64,000 bases of DNA from Neisseria lisongii (GCF_028463985.1 NZ_CP116766.1:1302001-1366000); one strand, 5' to 3'. Counted from the first letter of the stretch, positions 33,854 to 42,344 are shown. The notes: generated by a model from the sequence alone, not told the origin. Translations and numbers: made by a program.

Positions 33854-36256
33854 ATGCCTCAAGCCATGCCCGGTTATTTCTTCACCCCCAAACACATCGT
33901 TTTGGTCGGTGCCAGCGAACGTGCCGACAGTCTCGGCGAACAGATTCTCACCTCGCTGCTCGGTTCGCCGTTTGACGGCACCATCACGCCGGTCAATCTG
34001 CGCCACAGATTTGTCGCCGGTATCAGAGCCTACACTTCGCCCGCCCACATTCCCGAAGGCGCCGATTTGGTGATTGCCGTTACCCCGCCCGACAGCTACG
34101 AAGCCCTGTTTAAAGCCTGCCGCAAAAAACAGCTTCACCACATTATTCTGATTCAAGACTGGCCGACCCTGCCCGAAGAGGCATGGCGCACCGCCCGCCA
34201 GCTGATTAAAAAATACCACGGCGAAGAATTAAGCATCAGCGTCTGCAATCCCGCCGGTTTCCAACTGCCCACCCAAGGGCTGAATGCCGGTATTCAAGAC
34301 GATTATCCGGCCGGACACGTCGCCTTTCTCAGCGGCGACGATGCCGTCAGCCACGAAGTAACCCAAATGCTTCGGCGTATGAAACAGGGGCTTTCCCGCC
34401 ATATCAGCCTGAATTTCGCCCTCACGCCCGTCAGCGCCGCCGACTGGCTCAACCGCTTCGGCCACAACCGCCACACCCGTGTCGCCGTTATTCACTACAA
34501 CACCCTCGAAAACCCCCGCAAACTGTTCAGCGCCGTGCGCTACTTCGCCCGCCACACGCCCGTTATCCTGTATTGCACCCACGCCGCCGACAAAACCGAA
34601 AAAGCCGTATTAAACTGCTTGGCACGCCACAATAATTTCCTGCCCGTGTTTACCCCCGAACACCTCGAAAGCACTCTGCACGCCTATCTGGCGGAACTCA
34701 AGCCCGTGCAGCAGCTGACCGCATTGGCCAACACTCCGGCCGCATGGCTGCAGCCAACCGCCGAAAAATACGCCGTCCGCCTGCAATTACCGACCCGCAA
34801 ACCCCGCCTCAACCAAGGCAATCTCGGCACTTACGCCACCGCCTCGGCCTACCGCAGCGCCGCCGTCGAACAGCTGCAAAAACCCGACTGCCAAGCTCTG
34901 CTCGCCGTGATTGCCGCCGACAGCGAACATCACGAAACCGCCGTCAGCCGGGTTTTAAAAAACCTTGCCCGCACGTCCGACAAACCCCTGCTTATCAGCA
35001 GCCGGTTTTCAGACGGCCTGCTGCACTTCTCCCATCCCGAACAGGCATTGCAGGCGCTTTCACTGGCCAATACGGTGGCACAACTGCAGCAGGAGCAGCA
35101 ACAAACCGCACCGCCCGCCGCCGATAATCTGAAAACACCCGACCCTCAGGCCGTCCGCCAAGCAATTGAGAGCAGCAGTCCGTCCAAACTGGTGCAGGCG
35201 CTGCATCTGCCCAAATGCCAAAACCAGTGCCGGCACGAAGCCGTACGCCTGACCGCCTTCGTCCACCCACATTACGGTTGGACGGTCAGCGCCGTTTACC
35301 AAGGCAAAACGGCCGCCGTGCTGCCGCCGTTCAGCAGTTTGGATGCCCAATTTCTCGCCCAAACCGCCGACATCGTCGAATTTTCCCAAGAAATCAACCA
35401 GTTTCTCCACAGCCTGTCGGCATTGACAGAAACCGCCGACGATTTCGGCAACATCAGCCTCTGTTTCGGCAACGGTCAAACGGTCAGCAATATCCACTTT
35501 AAAAACAAAGCCGCCGCCAAACTCAAAACTGCCCAACGCCCGACCGCCGCCGAAATTTTCCGCAGTTTCAACATCAACAGCGCTACCGAATTTATCCGCC
35601 AAACCAGCGAAAGCGCAGCCGAACTGCTGTCCCACAAACCCGCGGCACCGCCCAAACCTGTCGGCATACAAAACGTCCGCGCGCCCTATCCCGCAGACAG
35701 CGGCAACTGGCAAACCACCGACGGAAAAACCGTATTTATCCGTCCGTTCCGCCCCGAAGATGCGGCCGCCAAACAGCAGTTTATCCGCAAACTGCCGCCC
35801 GAATCCCGCCAAACCCGCTTTATGGCTGCCATCAACGAGCTACCGCCCGCCACGCTGGCACGTTTCAGCCGCCTTGACTATCACGCCGAAGGTGCATATA
35901 TCGCCGAAAATTCAGACGGCATCGCCGCCGTCAGCCGTTTCAGCCGCCTGACCCGGGACGAATGCGAATTCGGCATCACCGTTGCCGAAAAAATGCGCAG
36001 CAGCGGTTTGTCCGCCGAAATGATGCGGCGGATTATCCTTTTAGCAACACAACAAGGCTACAAGAGTATGAGTGCCGAAATCCTGAAAAGCAACACCGCC
36101 ATGCTGAAACTTGCTGAAAAATCAGGCTTTACGCTCACCCCGTCCGCCGAAGACAAACAGCTTTATCAGGCCAAGCTGCGGCTTTTGCCGGACGAAACCG
36201 CCGACAGACACAACTTCCCACAAAAAAACTTGCACAAAAACCACAAATTATCCTAA
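33854..36256 (+). CDS. PatZ-like protein: CoA-binding and ligase-like domains with a C-terminal GNAT acetyltransferase
   Basis: An 800-residue protein. Residues 10-110 form a CoA-binding Rossmann domain (PKHIVLVGASERADSLG), residues 120-280 resemble the succinyl-CoA ligase-like domains of ADP-forming acyl-CoA synthetases, and residues 618-775 form a GNAT domain (TVFIRPFRPEDAAAKQQF, FGITVAEKMRSSGLSAEMM). This is the layout of PatZ/YfiQ lysine acetyltransferases, which inactivate acetyl-CoA synthetase. However, the roughly 200-residue ATP-grasp region expected between about 400 and 600 is replaced by a glutamine-rich and otherwise unfamiliar stretch. The protein is also shorter than PatZ (about 885). 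Protein acetylation is inferred. The stop codon lies within the -10 region of the rpsP promoter. Confidence 0.78.
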   Translation: MPQAMPGYFFTPKHIVLVGASERADSLGEQILTSLLGSPFDGTITPVNLRHRFVAGIRAYTSPAHIPEGADLVIAVTPPDSYEALFKACRKKQLHHIILIQDWPTLPEEAWRTARQLIKKYHGEELSISVCNPAGFQLPTQGLNAGIQDDYPAGHVAFLSGDDAVSHEVTQMLRRMKQGLSRHISLNFALTPVSAADWLNRFGHNRHTRVAVIHYNTLENPRKLFSAVRYFARHTPVILYCTHAADKTEKAVLNCLARHNNFLPVFTPEHLESTLHAYLAELKPVQQLTALANTPAAWLQPTAEKYAVRLQLPTRKPRLNQGNLGTYATASAYRSAAVEQLQKPDCQALLAVIAADSEHHETAVSRVLKNLARTSDKPLLISSRFSDGLLHFSHPEQALQALSLANTVAQLQQEQQQTAPPAADNLKTPDPQAVRQAIESSSPSKLVQALHLPKCQNQCRHEAVRLTAFVHPHYGWTVSAVYQGKTAAVLPPFSSLDAQFLAQTADIVEFSQEINQFLHSLSALTETADDFGNISLCFGNGQTVSNIHFKNKAAAKLKTAQRPTAAEIFRSFNINSATEFIRQTSESAAELLSHKPAAPPKPVGIQNVRAPYPADSGNWQTTDGKTVFIRPFRPEDAAAKQQFIRKLPPESRQTRFMAAINELPPATLARFSRLDYHAEGAYIAENSDGIAAVSRFSRLTRDECEFGITVAEKMRSSGLSAEMMRRIILLATQQGYKSMSAEILKSNTAMLKLAEKSGFTLTPSAEDKQLYQAKLRLLPDETADRHNFPQKNLHKNHKLS

Positions 36257-36259
36257 AAT
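36230..36259 (+). promoter_or_regulatory. Candidate promoter of rpsP-rimM-trmD-rplS
   Basis: TTGCAC (36230-36235), an 18-base spacer and TAAAAT (36254-36259), 41 bases before the rpsP start; it overlaps the end of the upstream gene. Confidence 0.65.
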
Positions 36260-36299
36260 AGGCAGTTTCTATATATCCGAATTTATCGAAGGACAAAAA

Positions 36300-36548
36300 A
36301 TGGTAGTTATCCGCTTGGCCCGTGGTGGTTCAAAACACCGCCCTTTCTACAACGTTATCGTAACTGATTCACGCAACCGCCGCGACGGCCGCTTCATCGA
36401 GCGTGTCGGTTTCTACAATCCTGTTGCCAACGAAAAACAAGAACGCGTACGCTTCCAAGCCGACCGCCTGAACCACTGGATCGCCCAAGGTGCGCAAGTG
36501 AGCGATGCCGTTGCCAAACTGATCAAAGAGCAAAAAGTTGCTGCTTAA
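36300..36548 (+). CDS. rpsP: 30S ribosomal protein S16
   Basis: An 82-residue protein of the small subunit body. The N-terminus MVVIRLARGGSKHRPFYNVI and DSRNRRDGRFIERVGFYNP are the family signature. The true start is the ATG at 36300; an open frame extends 63 codons up into the preceding gene. GAAGGA stands before it. It leads rpsP-rimM-trmD-rplS, an order conserved across bacteria. Confidence 0.98.
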   Translation: MVVIRLARGGSKHRPFYNVIVTDSRNRRDGRFIERVGFYNPVANEKQERVRFQADRLNHWIAQGAQVSDAVAKLIKEQKVAA

Positions 36549-36558
36549 TTGATTTTGC

Positions 36559-37071
36559 ATGATGACTGACACTCAACAATGGGTAGCCATGGGCTACATT
36601 AAAGGCGTATTCGGCATCAAAGGCTGGCTGAAAATTGCCGCCAATACCGAATACAGCGACAGCCTCTTGGACTACCCTGAGTGGCAACTGCGCAAAGACG
36701 GCAAAACCCTGACCGTTGTTTTGGAAGCAGGCAAAGTAATGGGCGATGAACTTCAAGTTAAATTTGAAGGCATCGACGACCGTGATCAGGCATTTTCCCT
36801 GCGCGGTTATACCATTGAAATCCCACGGGAATCATTTGCCCCGACCGAAGAAGACGAATATTACTGGGCCGATTTGGTCGGTATGACTGTCAGCAACAAA
36901 TCGGGTATCGTCTTAGGCACAGTGAAAAACCTGATGGAAACCGGTGCCAACGATGTTTTGGTCGTAGAAGGCGAATACGGACAGAAGCTGATTCCGTTCG
37001 TTTCCCAATACATCGAAAACGTCGATACCGGCAACCATACCATCACCGCAGACTGGGATTTGGATTACTGA
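36559..37071 (+). CDS. rimM: 16S rRNA processing/ribosome maturation factor RimM
   Basis: A 170-residue protein that binds S19 and aids maturation of the 30S head. The N-terminal barrel has WVAMGYIKGVFGIKGWLKI; the C-terminal PRC barrel has YYWADLVGMTV and the tail LIPFVSQYIENVD. Two ATGs (36559, 36562) are possible starts. The stop overlaps the trmD start (TGATG), which suggests translational coupling. Confidence 0.97.
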   Translation: MMTDTQQWVAMGYIKGVFGIKGWLKIAANTEYSDSLLDYPEWQLRKDGKTLTVVLEAGKVMGDELQVKFEGIDDRDQAFSLRGYTIEIPRESFAPTEEDEYYWADLVGMTVSNKSGIVLGTVKNLMETGANDVLVVEGEYGQKLIPFVSQYIENVDTGNHTITADWDLDY

Positions 37072-37820
37072 TGTTGATTCAAGCCATTACCCTGTTTCCG
37101 GAAATGTTTGACAGCATTACCGGACATGGCGTAACCGGTCGTGCAAACAAACAGAATTTGTGGCGGTTTCAAAGCATCAACCCCCGTCAGTTTGCCGACA
37201 ACAAACTCGGCTATATTGACGACCGCCCTTTCGGCGGCGGTCCCGGCATGATTATGATGGCACCGCCCCTGCAGAAAGCGGTTGAAGCTGCCAAAAACGC
37301 CTCAGCAGAAAAAGCCAGAGTAATTTATCTTAGCCCGCAGGGGCGGCTTTTCAATCAGCAGAAAGCACAAGAATTGGCGCAACTGCCACATCTGATTCTG
37401 CTGTGCGGACGCTACGAAGGCATTGACGAACGCCTACTGCAAAGCAGCGTGGACGAAGAAATCAGCATGGGCGACTTTGTCGTCTCCGGCGGCGAACTGC
37501 CCGCCATGATGCTGATGGATGCCGTATTGCGGCTGATTCCCGGCGTATTGGGCGATATCCGCTCCGCCGAGCAGGACTCGTTTTCAGACGGCCTGTTGGA
37601 CTGCCCGCATTACACCAAACCTTTAGAATTTCAAGGCATGGGCGTACCCGAAGTATTACGCTCCGGAAACCATGGCTTGATTGCCGAGTGGCGGTTGAAA
37701 CAATCGCTGCAACGCACCTTGGAACGCCGACCGGATTTACTGGAAAAGCGTCGTTTAATCCCAAAGGAATCCCGCCTCTTACAGGAAATTCTGCAAGAGC
37801 AACGGGAAATCCAATCATAA
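37071..37820 (+). CDS. trmD: tRNA (guanine37-N1)-methyltransferase
   Basis: A 249-residue SPOUT methyltransferase that makes m1G37 in tRNAs reading CNN and some other codons, preventing +1 frameshifts. Knot motifs: LLCGRYEGIDERLL near residue 107 and SMGDFVVSGGELPAMMLMD near residue 135; the N-terminus is ITLFPEMFDSITGHGVTGRA. An uptake sequence is embedded in the frame (FSDGLLDCPHYTKP), placed where the family has the invariant SFxxGLLxxPxYTRP segment, so the uptake signal coincides with a conserved region. Confidence 0.97.
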   Translation: MLIQAITLFPEMFDSITGHGVTGRANKQNLWRFQSINPRQFADNKLGYIDDRPFGGGPGMIMMAPPLQKAVEAAKNASAEKARVIYLSPQGRLFNQQKAQELAQLPHLILLCGRYEGIDERLLQSSVDEEISMGDFVVSGGELPAMMLMDAVLRLIPGVLGDIRSAEQDSFSDGLLDCPHYTKPLEFQGMGVPEVLRSGNHGLIAEWRLKQSLQRTLERRPDLLEKRRLIPKESRLLQEILQEQREIQS

Positions 37821-37833
37821 CTTAGGAAAAAAC

Positions 37834-38199
37834 ATGAATCTGATTCAACAGTTAGAGCAAGAAGAAATCGCTCGCCTGAACAAAGAAATCCCTGAATTCG
37901 CCCCGGGCGACACCGTAGTCGTATCCGTACGCGTAGTCGAAGGCAGCCGCAGCCGTCTGCAAGCCTACGAAGGCGTAGTAATCGCCCGCCGCAACCGTGG
38001 CCTGAACAGCAACTTCATCGTACGCAAAATTTCCAGCGGCGAAGGCGTTGAGCGTACATTCCAACTGTACTCTCCTAACGTAGAAAAAATCGAAGTAAAA
38101 CGCCGCGGTGACGTTCGCCGTGCGAAACTGTACTACCTGCGCGGCCTGACCGGTAAAGCCGCCCGCATTAAAGAAAAACTGCCTGCACGCAAAGGCTAA
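37834..38199 (+). CDS. rplS: 50S ribosomal protein L19
   Basis: A 121-residue protein at the interface of the ribosomal subunits. Family segments: FAPGDTVVVSVRVVEGSRSR near residue 20, YEGVVIARRNRGLNSNFIVRKIS near residue 45, and VKRRGDVRRAKLYYLRGLTGKAARI near residue 88. AGGAAAA lies before the ATG. Last gene of the operon, followed by an intrinsic terminator. Confidence 0.98.
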   Translation: MNLIQQLEQEEIARLNKEIPEFAPGDTVVVSVRVVEGSRSRLQAYEGVVIARRNRGLNSNFIVRKISSGEGVERTFQLYSPNVEKIEVKRRGDVRRAKLYYLRGLTGKAARIKEKLPARKG

Positions 38200-38206
38200 A
38201 ACACAC

Positions 38207-38232
38207 AAACCCGCTGAATCAGCGGGTTTTTT
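38207..38232 (+). terminator. Intrinsic terminator of the rpsP-rplS operon
   Basis: AAACCCGCT, loop GAATC, AGCGGGTTT then T: a perfect 9-bp stem starting 8 bases past the rplS stop codon. Confidence 0.92.
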
Positions 38233-38335
38233 ATTGTCCGGTTTATTTCAGATTTATAGTTTGAATCCCAAATTTTCTATACCAATCAGATAAGCAATAA
38301 ACCGTCTATCGTAAATTAGCCGAAAAAGTATTATA

Positions 38336-38494
38336 TATAGTAAATCAACTGAAAAAATATGACACCACAGCGAGCCACCCTTCCCCTAGCCCCTTCCCGC
38401 CAGCGAGAAGGGGAACAGAGTGCAGGTGGACACCACATATTCCGACTGCCATTAGCTTGCCGATTTGTACAGAAAATTCGGTGTTTTAACTATA
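38336..38494 (+). mobile_element. MITE-2 copy (159 bp)
   Basis: Starts TATAGTAAATCAACTG, has AATATGACACCACAGCGAGC and AGGGGAACAGAGTGCAGG, and ends GTTTTAACTATA. It directly abuts an IS630 right-end remnant, as if it had inserted into that element. Confidence 0.72.
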
Positions 38495-38551
38495 GTGATG
38501 TCTGCGGATGAATTGCTTAGGGATGTTATTTAAATTTGGTGGATTTACTTA
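38495..38551 (+). mobile_element. Right-end remnant of an IS630 element
   Basis: GTGATGTCTGCGGATGAATT through GGTGGATTTACTTA matches the last 57 bases of the IS630 at 7298-8397 (GTGATGTCTGTGGATGAGTT through GGTGGATTCACTATA) with a few changes. The rest of that copy is absent. Confidence 0.8.
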
Positions 38552-38801
38552 TTACCGTTTCCACTTTCTGGCTTAATTTGACGAGCGTGAAGGAAAAATA
38601 GGGACAGCCAGACAGTGGCATCAACAACCTGAGTGATGTAAACGATATTTAGGGTGTACAGGGAAGAGGCTGCTCCTGAATTCCGATACTTTTCCAGTTA
38701 TTCCAATATAATAAATTCAATTTAAAAGTGAATTCACGATAGCAAATCACCCCGCCCAACGATATAATCCCCATTCCCCCATTTTCAGACGGCCTATCAT
38801 C

Positions 38802-39290
38802 ATGTTACTCACCCTGCAAGACTTTCCCCGCCAAGACCCCGCCGAATTTCTCTACACCCTCAGCGCCGCCTGTCTCGAACACACCGAGCGCCTCGGCGAT
38901 ACCGATATGGCGTGTCTGAACGACGAACAGCACACCCTCACCGCCTACTGCTATCTCGACAGCCAAGTGCAGGAAGGCGGTTTTGTGCAACTGATTGCCG
39001 AAGGCTACGGCGAATACATTTTCAACAACCCTCTTGCCGACAGCCTGCGCCGCTGGCGGATCAAACCCACGCCGAAAATCCTCGACCAAGCCAAATCCCT
39101 GTATCAGAAACACGGCGGCGATATTGAAAAACTGTCCGAAAACGGCACGCCTTTGGACGAAATCCGCAAACAATTCCCCGAATTTGAAGAGCTGGACGGC
39201 GACTACTACGAAACCGCCGACACCGACCTCGCTGCTGCAGCCGGGTATGTCGCAGCAAATTGGGCAAAATTTGCCGAGCTGGCTGAGTAA
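38802..39290 (+). CDS. DMP19-like (DUF4375) DNA-mimic protein
   Basis: A 162-residue very acidic protein (many Asp and Glu, for example EELDGDYYETADTDL near residue 125). Sequence and length fit the neisserial DNA-mimic protein DMP19: EGGFVQLIAEGYGEYIFNNP near residue 62, then LRRWRIKPTPKILDQAK. Published work describes DMP19 as a dimer that imitates DNA and sequesters the transcription factor NHTF. No regulator gene is adjacent here. An uptake sequence ends just before the start. The identification rests on memory of the family, so it is less certain than for the core genes. Confidence 0.72.
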   Translation: MLLTLQDFPRQDPAEFLYTLSAACLEHTERLGDTDMACLNDEQHTLTAYCYLDSQVQEGGFVQLIAEGYGEYIFNNPLADSLRRWRIKPTPKILDQAKSLYQKHGGDIEKLSENGTPLDEIRKQFPEFEELDGDYYETADTDLAAAAGYVAANWAKFAELAE

Positions 39291-39301
39291 TATGAAATTA
39301 T

Positions 39302-40211
39302 GGACTAATGGACATTTGGGATGATTTTCAGAGAACTTAGCTCCTAATGGACAAAAGGGATGATTTCTCATCCCTTTTCCTATTCCGAAATACCTAAAAA
39401 GTTCTCAATAAACAGCTTCTTCCCTTCAATCCCCAGTCCCGGATAACAGCGGATTTTAATCTTTAATTCACCAAACAAATAATCCCGGTATGTTTCGTCC
39501 CAACCCTCCAATGCCTGTTTGAAAGCAACTGCATCTGTATAAAAGATATTGTCGCTCAGTCGTTTTAACGCCCGGGAAGCGGCCGATTTCGGTTTTGAAG
39601 TCAGATAGCGGCGTATGGTTTGTTGTTGGTGGAACTGACACAATTGGAACGGTATATCGGGAAACAGAGCCGTAATACCTTTAAAGCCGTCTGCAATAAT
39701 GCTTTGAATATGGATGCCTTTGTCGATAATGGAACATAAACCTTGGTGGTAATGGGCAAGTATTTCATGTCGGACATAGCTGATATGGACGATGCTGCCG
39801 TCCAAACTGTTCATAAATACGGTAACGCCGAAGCTGCGTCCGAAATAAGTTGTATTCATTACGATGTTGGCAACCGGATGGGGAAGACGGGAGTGAATCA
39901 GCGAAGCCTATCTGATGCGACGGCGGATGGTTTTGATGCGGCAGTGATGGTGTTGTGCCAGATGGGAACAGGTTTGTTTGTGATGGATATATTGGTACAG
40001 TAAAAGCCGGTTATCCGGTCTTTCATTCTGTGGGCGATACCGTTTGCATTGGGAACATTTATATCTTTGCCTGCCGTTTTTACGGCCGTTTTTGACCAGG
40101 GTGTTTTTGAGGCAAAAGGGGCATTTTTTGTATTTATTGGTAAAGAATCGCTGAAAGTACCATAATTCGGTGCTTTCAGCGATTTTTATCATCTCAAATG
40201 TCCATTAGTCC
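39302..40211 (-). mobile_element. 910-bp insertion sequence with a zinc-ribbon transposase
   Basis: The ends GGACTAATGGACATTTGGGA (39302 on) and, inverted, GGACTAATGGACATTTGAGA (40211 back) are near-perfect inverted repeats. The flanks GAAATTAT and GAAATTTT match at 7 of 8 positions and may be the target duplication. An internal extra copy of the end (CTAATGGACAAAAGGGATGA, 39343-39362) suggests a rearranged left end. The family is not certain; IS1595- or IS256/MULE-like elements are the nearest I can suggest. Confidence 0.78.
39380..40192 (-). pseudogene. Transposase of the 910-bp element, broken by one in-frame TAG
   Basis: A single frame of 271 codons. The N-terminus has a zinc ribbon (CPFCLKNTLVKNGRKNGRQR then CSQC) and a helix-turn-helix-like region. 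The C-terminal part has catalytic-looking sequence: SIIADGFKGITALFPDIPFQ and QLCQFHQQQTIRRYL. Codon 95 is TAG (39908-39910) in the context ATC AGA TAG GCT TCG; no other disruption is present. One mutation thus separates it from an intact gene. It splits the protein between the DNA-binding and catalytic parts. Confidence 0.8.
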
Positions 40212-40269
40212 GAAATTTTTAATCTCCCAACAATATTTTTCAAACACTCAACAGAACAAATTGAACACA

Positions 40270-40298
40270 TTGATTGGAAATAAAAAATAATTTATTAT
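40270..40298 (+). promoter_or_regulatory. Candidate promoter of the coiled-coil lipoprotein gene
   Basis: TTGATT (40270-40275), a 17-base AT-only-tending spacer and TATTAT (40293-40298), followed by AGAGGAG at 40321 and the ATG at 40334. Confidence 0.55.
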
Positions 40299-40333
40299 AT
40301 TTCAATATCAATATTTCTTTAGAGGAGTTTTTT

Positions 40334-41383
40334 ATGCTGAAAAAGACATTATTAACCTTAGCCAGCCTGTTTTTATTAAACGGGTGTGCTTCTATGAAGC
40401 AAAACAATGTTACCGCTGGAGATGTCGTTACTGATACTATTGCCGCTCCCTTTGCAGTTTTAGGGTTGGCATTTGGCGTTCTTGATGATATTGATCGATG
40501 GACACAAGGCAAAGATCCTCAATCAACTAAAGCGGTCATTGAGTCTATGAAAAATATCAAACGCCGATATAAAAGTGATTACCCTACATTAGAAGATCAA
40601 ATTGATTTAAGCCCAACCAGCCTAAAGCGGGCTTGGGAAATATTCAATAATTATCAAGATTATAGCAGTAGATTTAATTCCCTGTCTAATAGCATTCCTT
40701 CTTTATTAGTAGAACAAGAAAAATATGAATCTAACAAAGATCAATATAGCAAAAAAATTGCATCGCTAAATTCCGAAATACAAAGTTTGAAATCACAAAT
40801 ACAATCGATTCCGGAATTAAAGAAAAAAATGCTAGCTACCAAATATAGCTCTTATTCTGAATGTCAATCAGTCTATGCAGGTGATTTTATTGTCCCACCA
40901 AGTATCAATGGCACGTCAAGCTACCACCATTTTCCACAATATCAAACTGTATGTCATGAAGTAGCGCGTACCGCACAAGAACACAAAGAACATCAAAAAG
41001 AATCTTTACTATCATATGATAGAGAAATAAAAAATTTAAAAGAAAAAATTATAAAAAAACTGCATGACAAAGAAAAATTGTTAGATGAAAGACAAAAAAA
41101 TTATGAGAAAGCTAAATATAAGCTACAAAATACACAAAATGAAAAGAAAAAATCTGAAGAATATTTCAAAAAATTTGAACTTCTTGCTCAACAAGAATGC
41201 CAACGCCTGACAAAAGGAAAAGATATTAAGTACAGCTACTTTGACCATTCTGTCAAACGTTATCGCAATTATATATTACCAGGAAATATAAACTGTTTAG
41301 AAAACTTATTTTCTCACCAAGAATATCAACAATTATCTCCTGAAAAACGGGAATCATTAAGAAGGGGAATAATGTATTTTTAG
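40334..41383 (+). CDS. Coiled-coil lipoprotein of unknown function (AT-rich, probably acquired)
   Basis: A 349-residue predicted lipoprotein. The signal MLKKTLLTLASLFLLNGCAS has a lipobox LNGC, with lipidation at Cys18. After a short hydrophobic stretch (TIAAPFAVLGLAFGVLDDID, residues 35-55) come two long helical, lysine/glutamate-rich coiled coils at about 120-175 and 225-300. A loop between them has paired cysteines (SECQSVYAGDF and QTVCHEVARTA), and further cysteines follow (QQECQRL, NINCLENL). The base composition is far more AT-rich than the neighbours, and the gene sits next to an insertion sequence, so transfer is likely. I do not recognise the family. AGAGGAG precedes the ATG. Confidence 0.82.
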   Translation: MLKKTLLTLASLFLLNGCASMKQNNVTAGDVVTDTIAAPFAVLGLAFGVLDDIDRWTQGKDPQSTKAVIESMKNIKRRYKSDYPTLEDQIDLSPTSLKRAWEIFNNYQDYSSRFNSLSNSIPSLLVEQEKYESNKDQYSKKIASLNSEIQSLKSQIQSIPELKKKMLATKYSSYSECQSVYAGDFIVPPSINGTSSYHHFPQYQTVCHEVARTAQEHKEHQKESLLSYDREIKNLKEKIIKKLHDKEKLLDERQKNYEKAKYKLQNTQNEKKKSEEYFKKFELLAQQECQRLTKGKDIKYSYFDHSVKRYRNYILPGNINCLENLFSHQEYQQLSPEKRESLRRGIMYF

Positions 41384-41433
41384 GATTAAGGATTTGAGGT
41401 AAAAGCTGTTTATTCTGAATAAAGAAAAATGAA

Positions 41434-41467
41434 AGGGGCTGTCCTAGATAACTAGAACAGCCCCTAA
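41434..41467 (+). terminator. Terminator-like hairpin after the lipoprotein gene
   Basis: AGGGGCTGT with ACAGCCCCT encloses a 14-base loop; a second stem, AGCCGAGTCTGCAAGCTCGGCTTTT (41476-41500 region), follows and is an equally good terminator. Confidence 0.75.
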
Positions 41468-41500
41468 ATATATAAAGCCGAGTCTGCAAGCTCGGCTTTT

Positions 41501-41885
41501 CACCTAAACTTTTCCTTTTCTACAACGATGCCGTTTGCTATTTTTCAATCTCAAACTGCTTTTCAGACGGCATAATCTGCTTCCAAAGCAATCAATTAGA
41601 ATAGATACTCAGTTTTCTATCCCGTTCCGCTGCCTTTCAGCGTTTCTGCACATTGGCGACCAAAACAGCCTTTTTTGCACATTTTGCTAGACATTTGGCG
41701 GCAAGTTCGGGAAAATAAGCCAATCAAACGGCTGCATATTGCGCTGCGGTAATCGGGTTGTTGCGACAAAATCCGAATAAAAATACCGCCTGCCGCATTT
41801 TTTGCCGTTGCTCATCTGCGTCTCAACAACTTTATCTTAATAACACCTACGGCCTGTTTTATCCGGCCTGTAAGAAGGAATCAAA
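41501..41885. other. Upstream region of accBC
   Basis: About 385 bases with no gene. It carries a single uptake sequence near 41559-41570, short runs such as TTTTTGCACATTTTGC, and the accB ribosome site (AGAAGGAAT). I see no recognisable RNA element; the length leaves room for a regulated accBC promoter, which I cannot pinpoint. Confidence 0.45.
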
Positions 41886-42344
41886 ATGGATCTGCGTAAA
41901 CTGAAAAAACTGATTGATTTGGTTGAAGAATCAGGCATTGCCGAGATTGAAGTTACCGAGGGCGAAGAAAAAGTCCGCATTACCCGCACCATCGCTGCGC
42001 CGCAGCCGGTTTATTCTGCCGCTCCGGTTTCCTTACCGGCTGCTCCCGCCGCTGCGCCTGCTGCTGCGGCAACCCCTGCTGCTCCTGCGGCTGCACCGGC
42101 TGCCGATTTGAGCAGTGCGCAAAAATCGCCGATGGTCGGCACGTTCTACCGTGCGCCCGGCCCGAATGCGCCGGCATTTGTGGAAGTCGGCCAAACCGTT
42201 AAGGCGGGCGACACTTTGTGCATCATCGAAGCGATGAAGCTGATGAACGAAATCGAAGCGGAAAAATCCGGCGTGGTTAAAGAAATTCTGGTCGAAAACG
42301 GTACGCCTGTGGAATACGGCGAGCCGCTGTTCATCATCGAATAA
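41886..42344 (+). CDS. accB: Acetyl-CoA carboxylase biotin carboxyl carrier protein
   Basis: A 152-residue subunit that carries biotin between the carboxylase and transferase of acetyl-CoA carboxylase, the first step of fatty-acid synthesis. It has the N-terminal helix MDLRKLKKLIDLVEESGIAE, an Ala/Pro-rich flexible linker (residues 40-75), and the C-terminal biotinyl domain with the modified lysine in EAMKLMNEIEA near residue 118. accC follows after 67 bases that include an uptake sequence. Confidence 0.97.
   Translation: MDLRKLKKLIDLVEESGIAEIEVTEGEEKVRITRTIAAPQPVYSAAPVSLPAAPAAAPAAAATPAAPAAAPAADLSSAQKSPMVGTFYRAPGPNAPAFVEVGQTVKAGDTLCIIEAMKLMNEIEAEKSGVVKEILVENGTPVEYGEPLFIIE

Larger units (their letters stand above)
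38233..38801. other. Gene-free accessory spacer between rplS and the DMP19-like gene
   Basis: Holds MITE-2 (38336-38494), the right end of an IS630 copy (38495-38551), about 170 bases of unassigned sequence (38552-38730, with CTGGCTTAATTTGACGAGCG and GGACAGCCAGACAGTGGC), a degenerate TIR-like GTGAATTCACGATAG at 38727-38741, and a single uptake sequence before the next gene. Nothing here encodes a convincing protein. Confidence 0.6.

Noticed and set aside
41253..41489. 78-codon minus-strand frame over the end of the lipoprotein gene
   Set aside because: Overlaps the terminators and the lipoprotein C-terminus; Phe/Leu-rich because the region is AT-rich.
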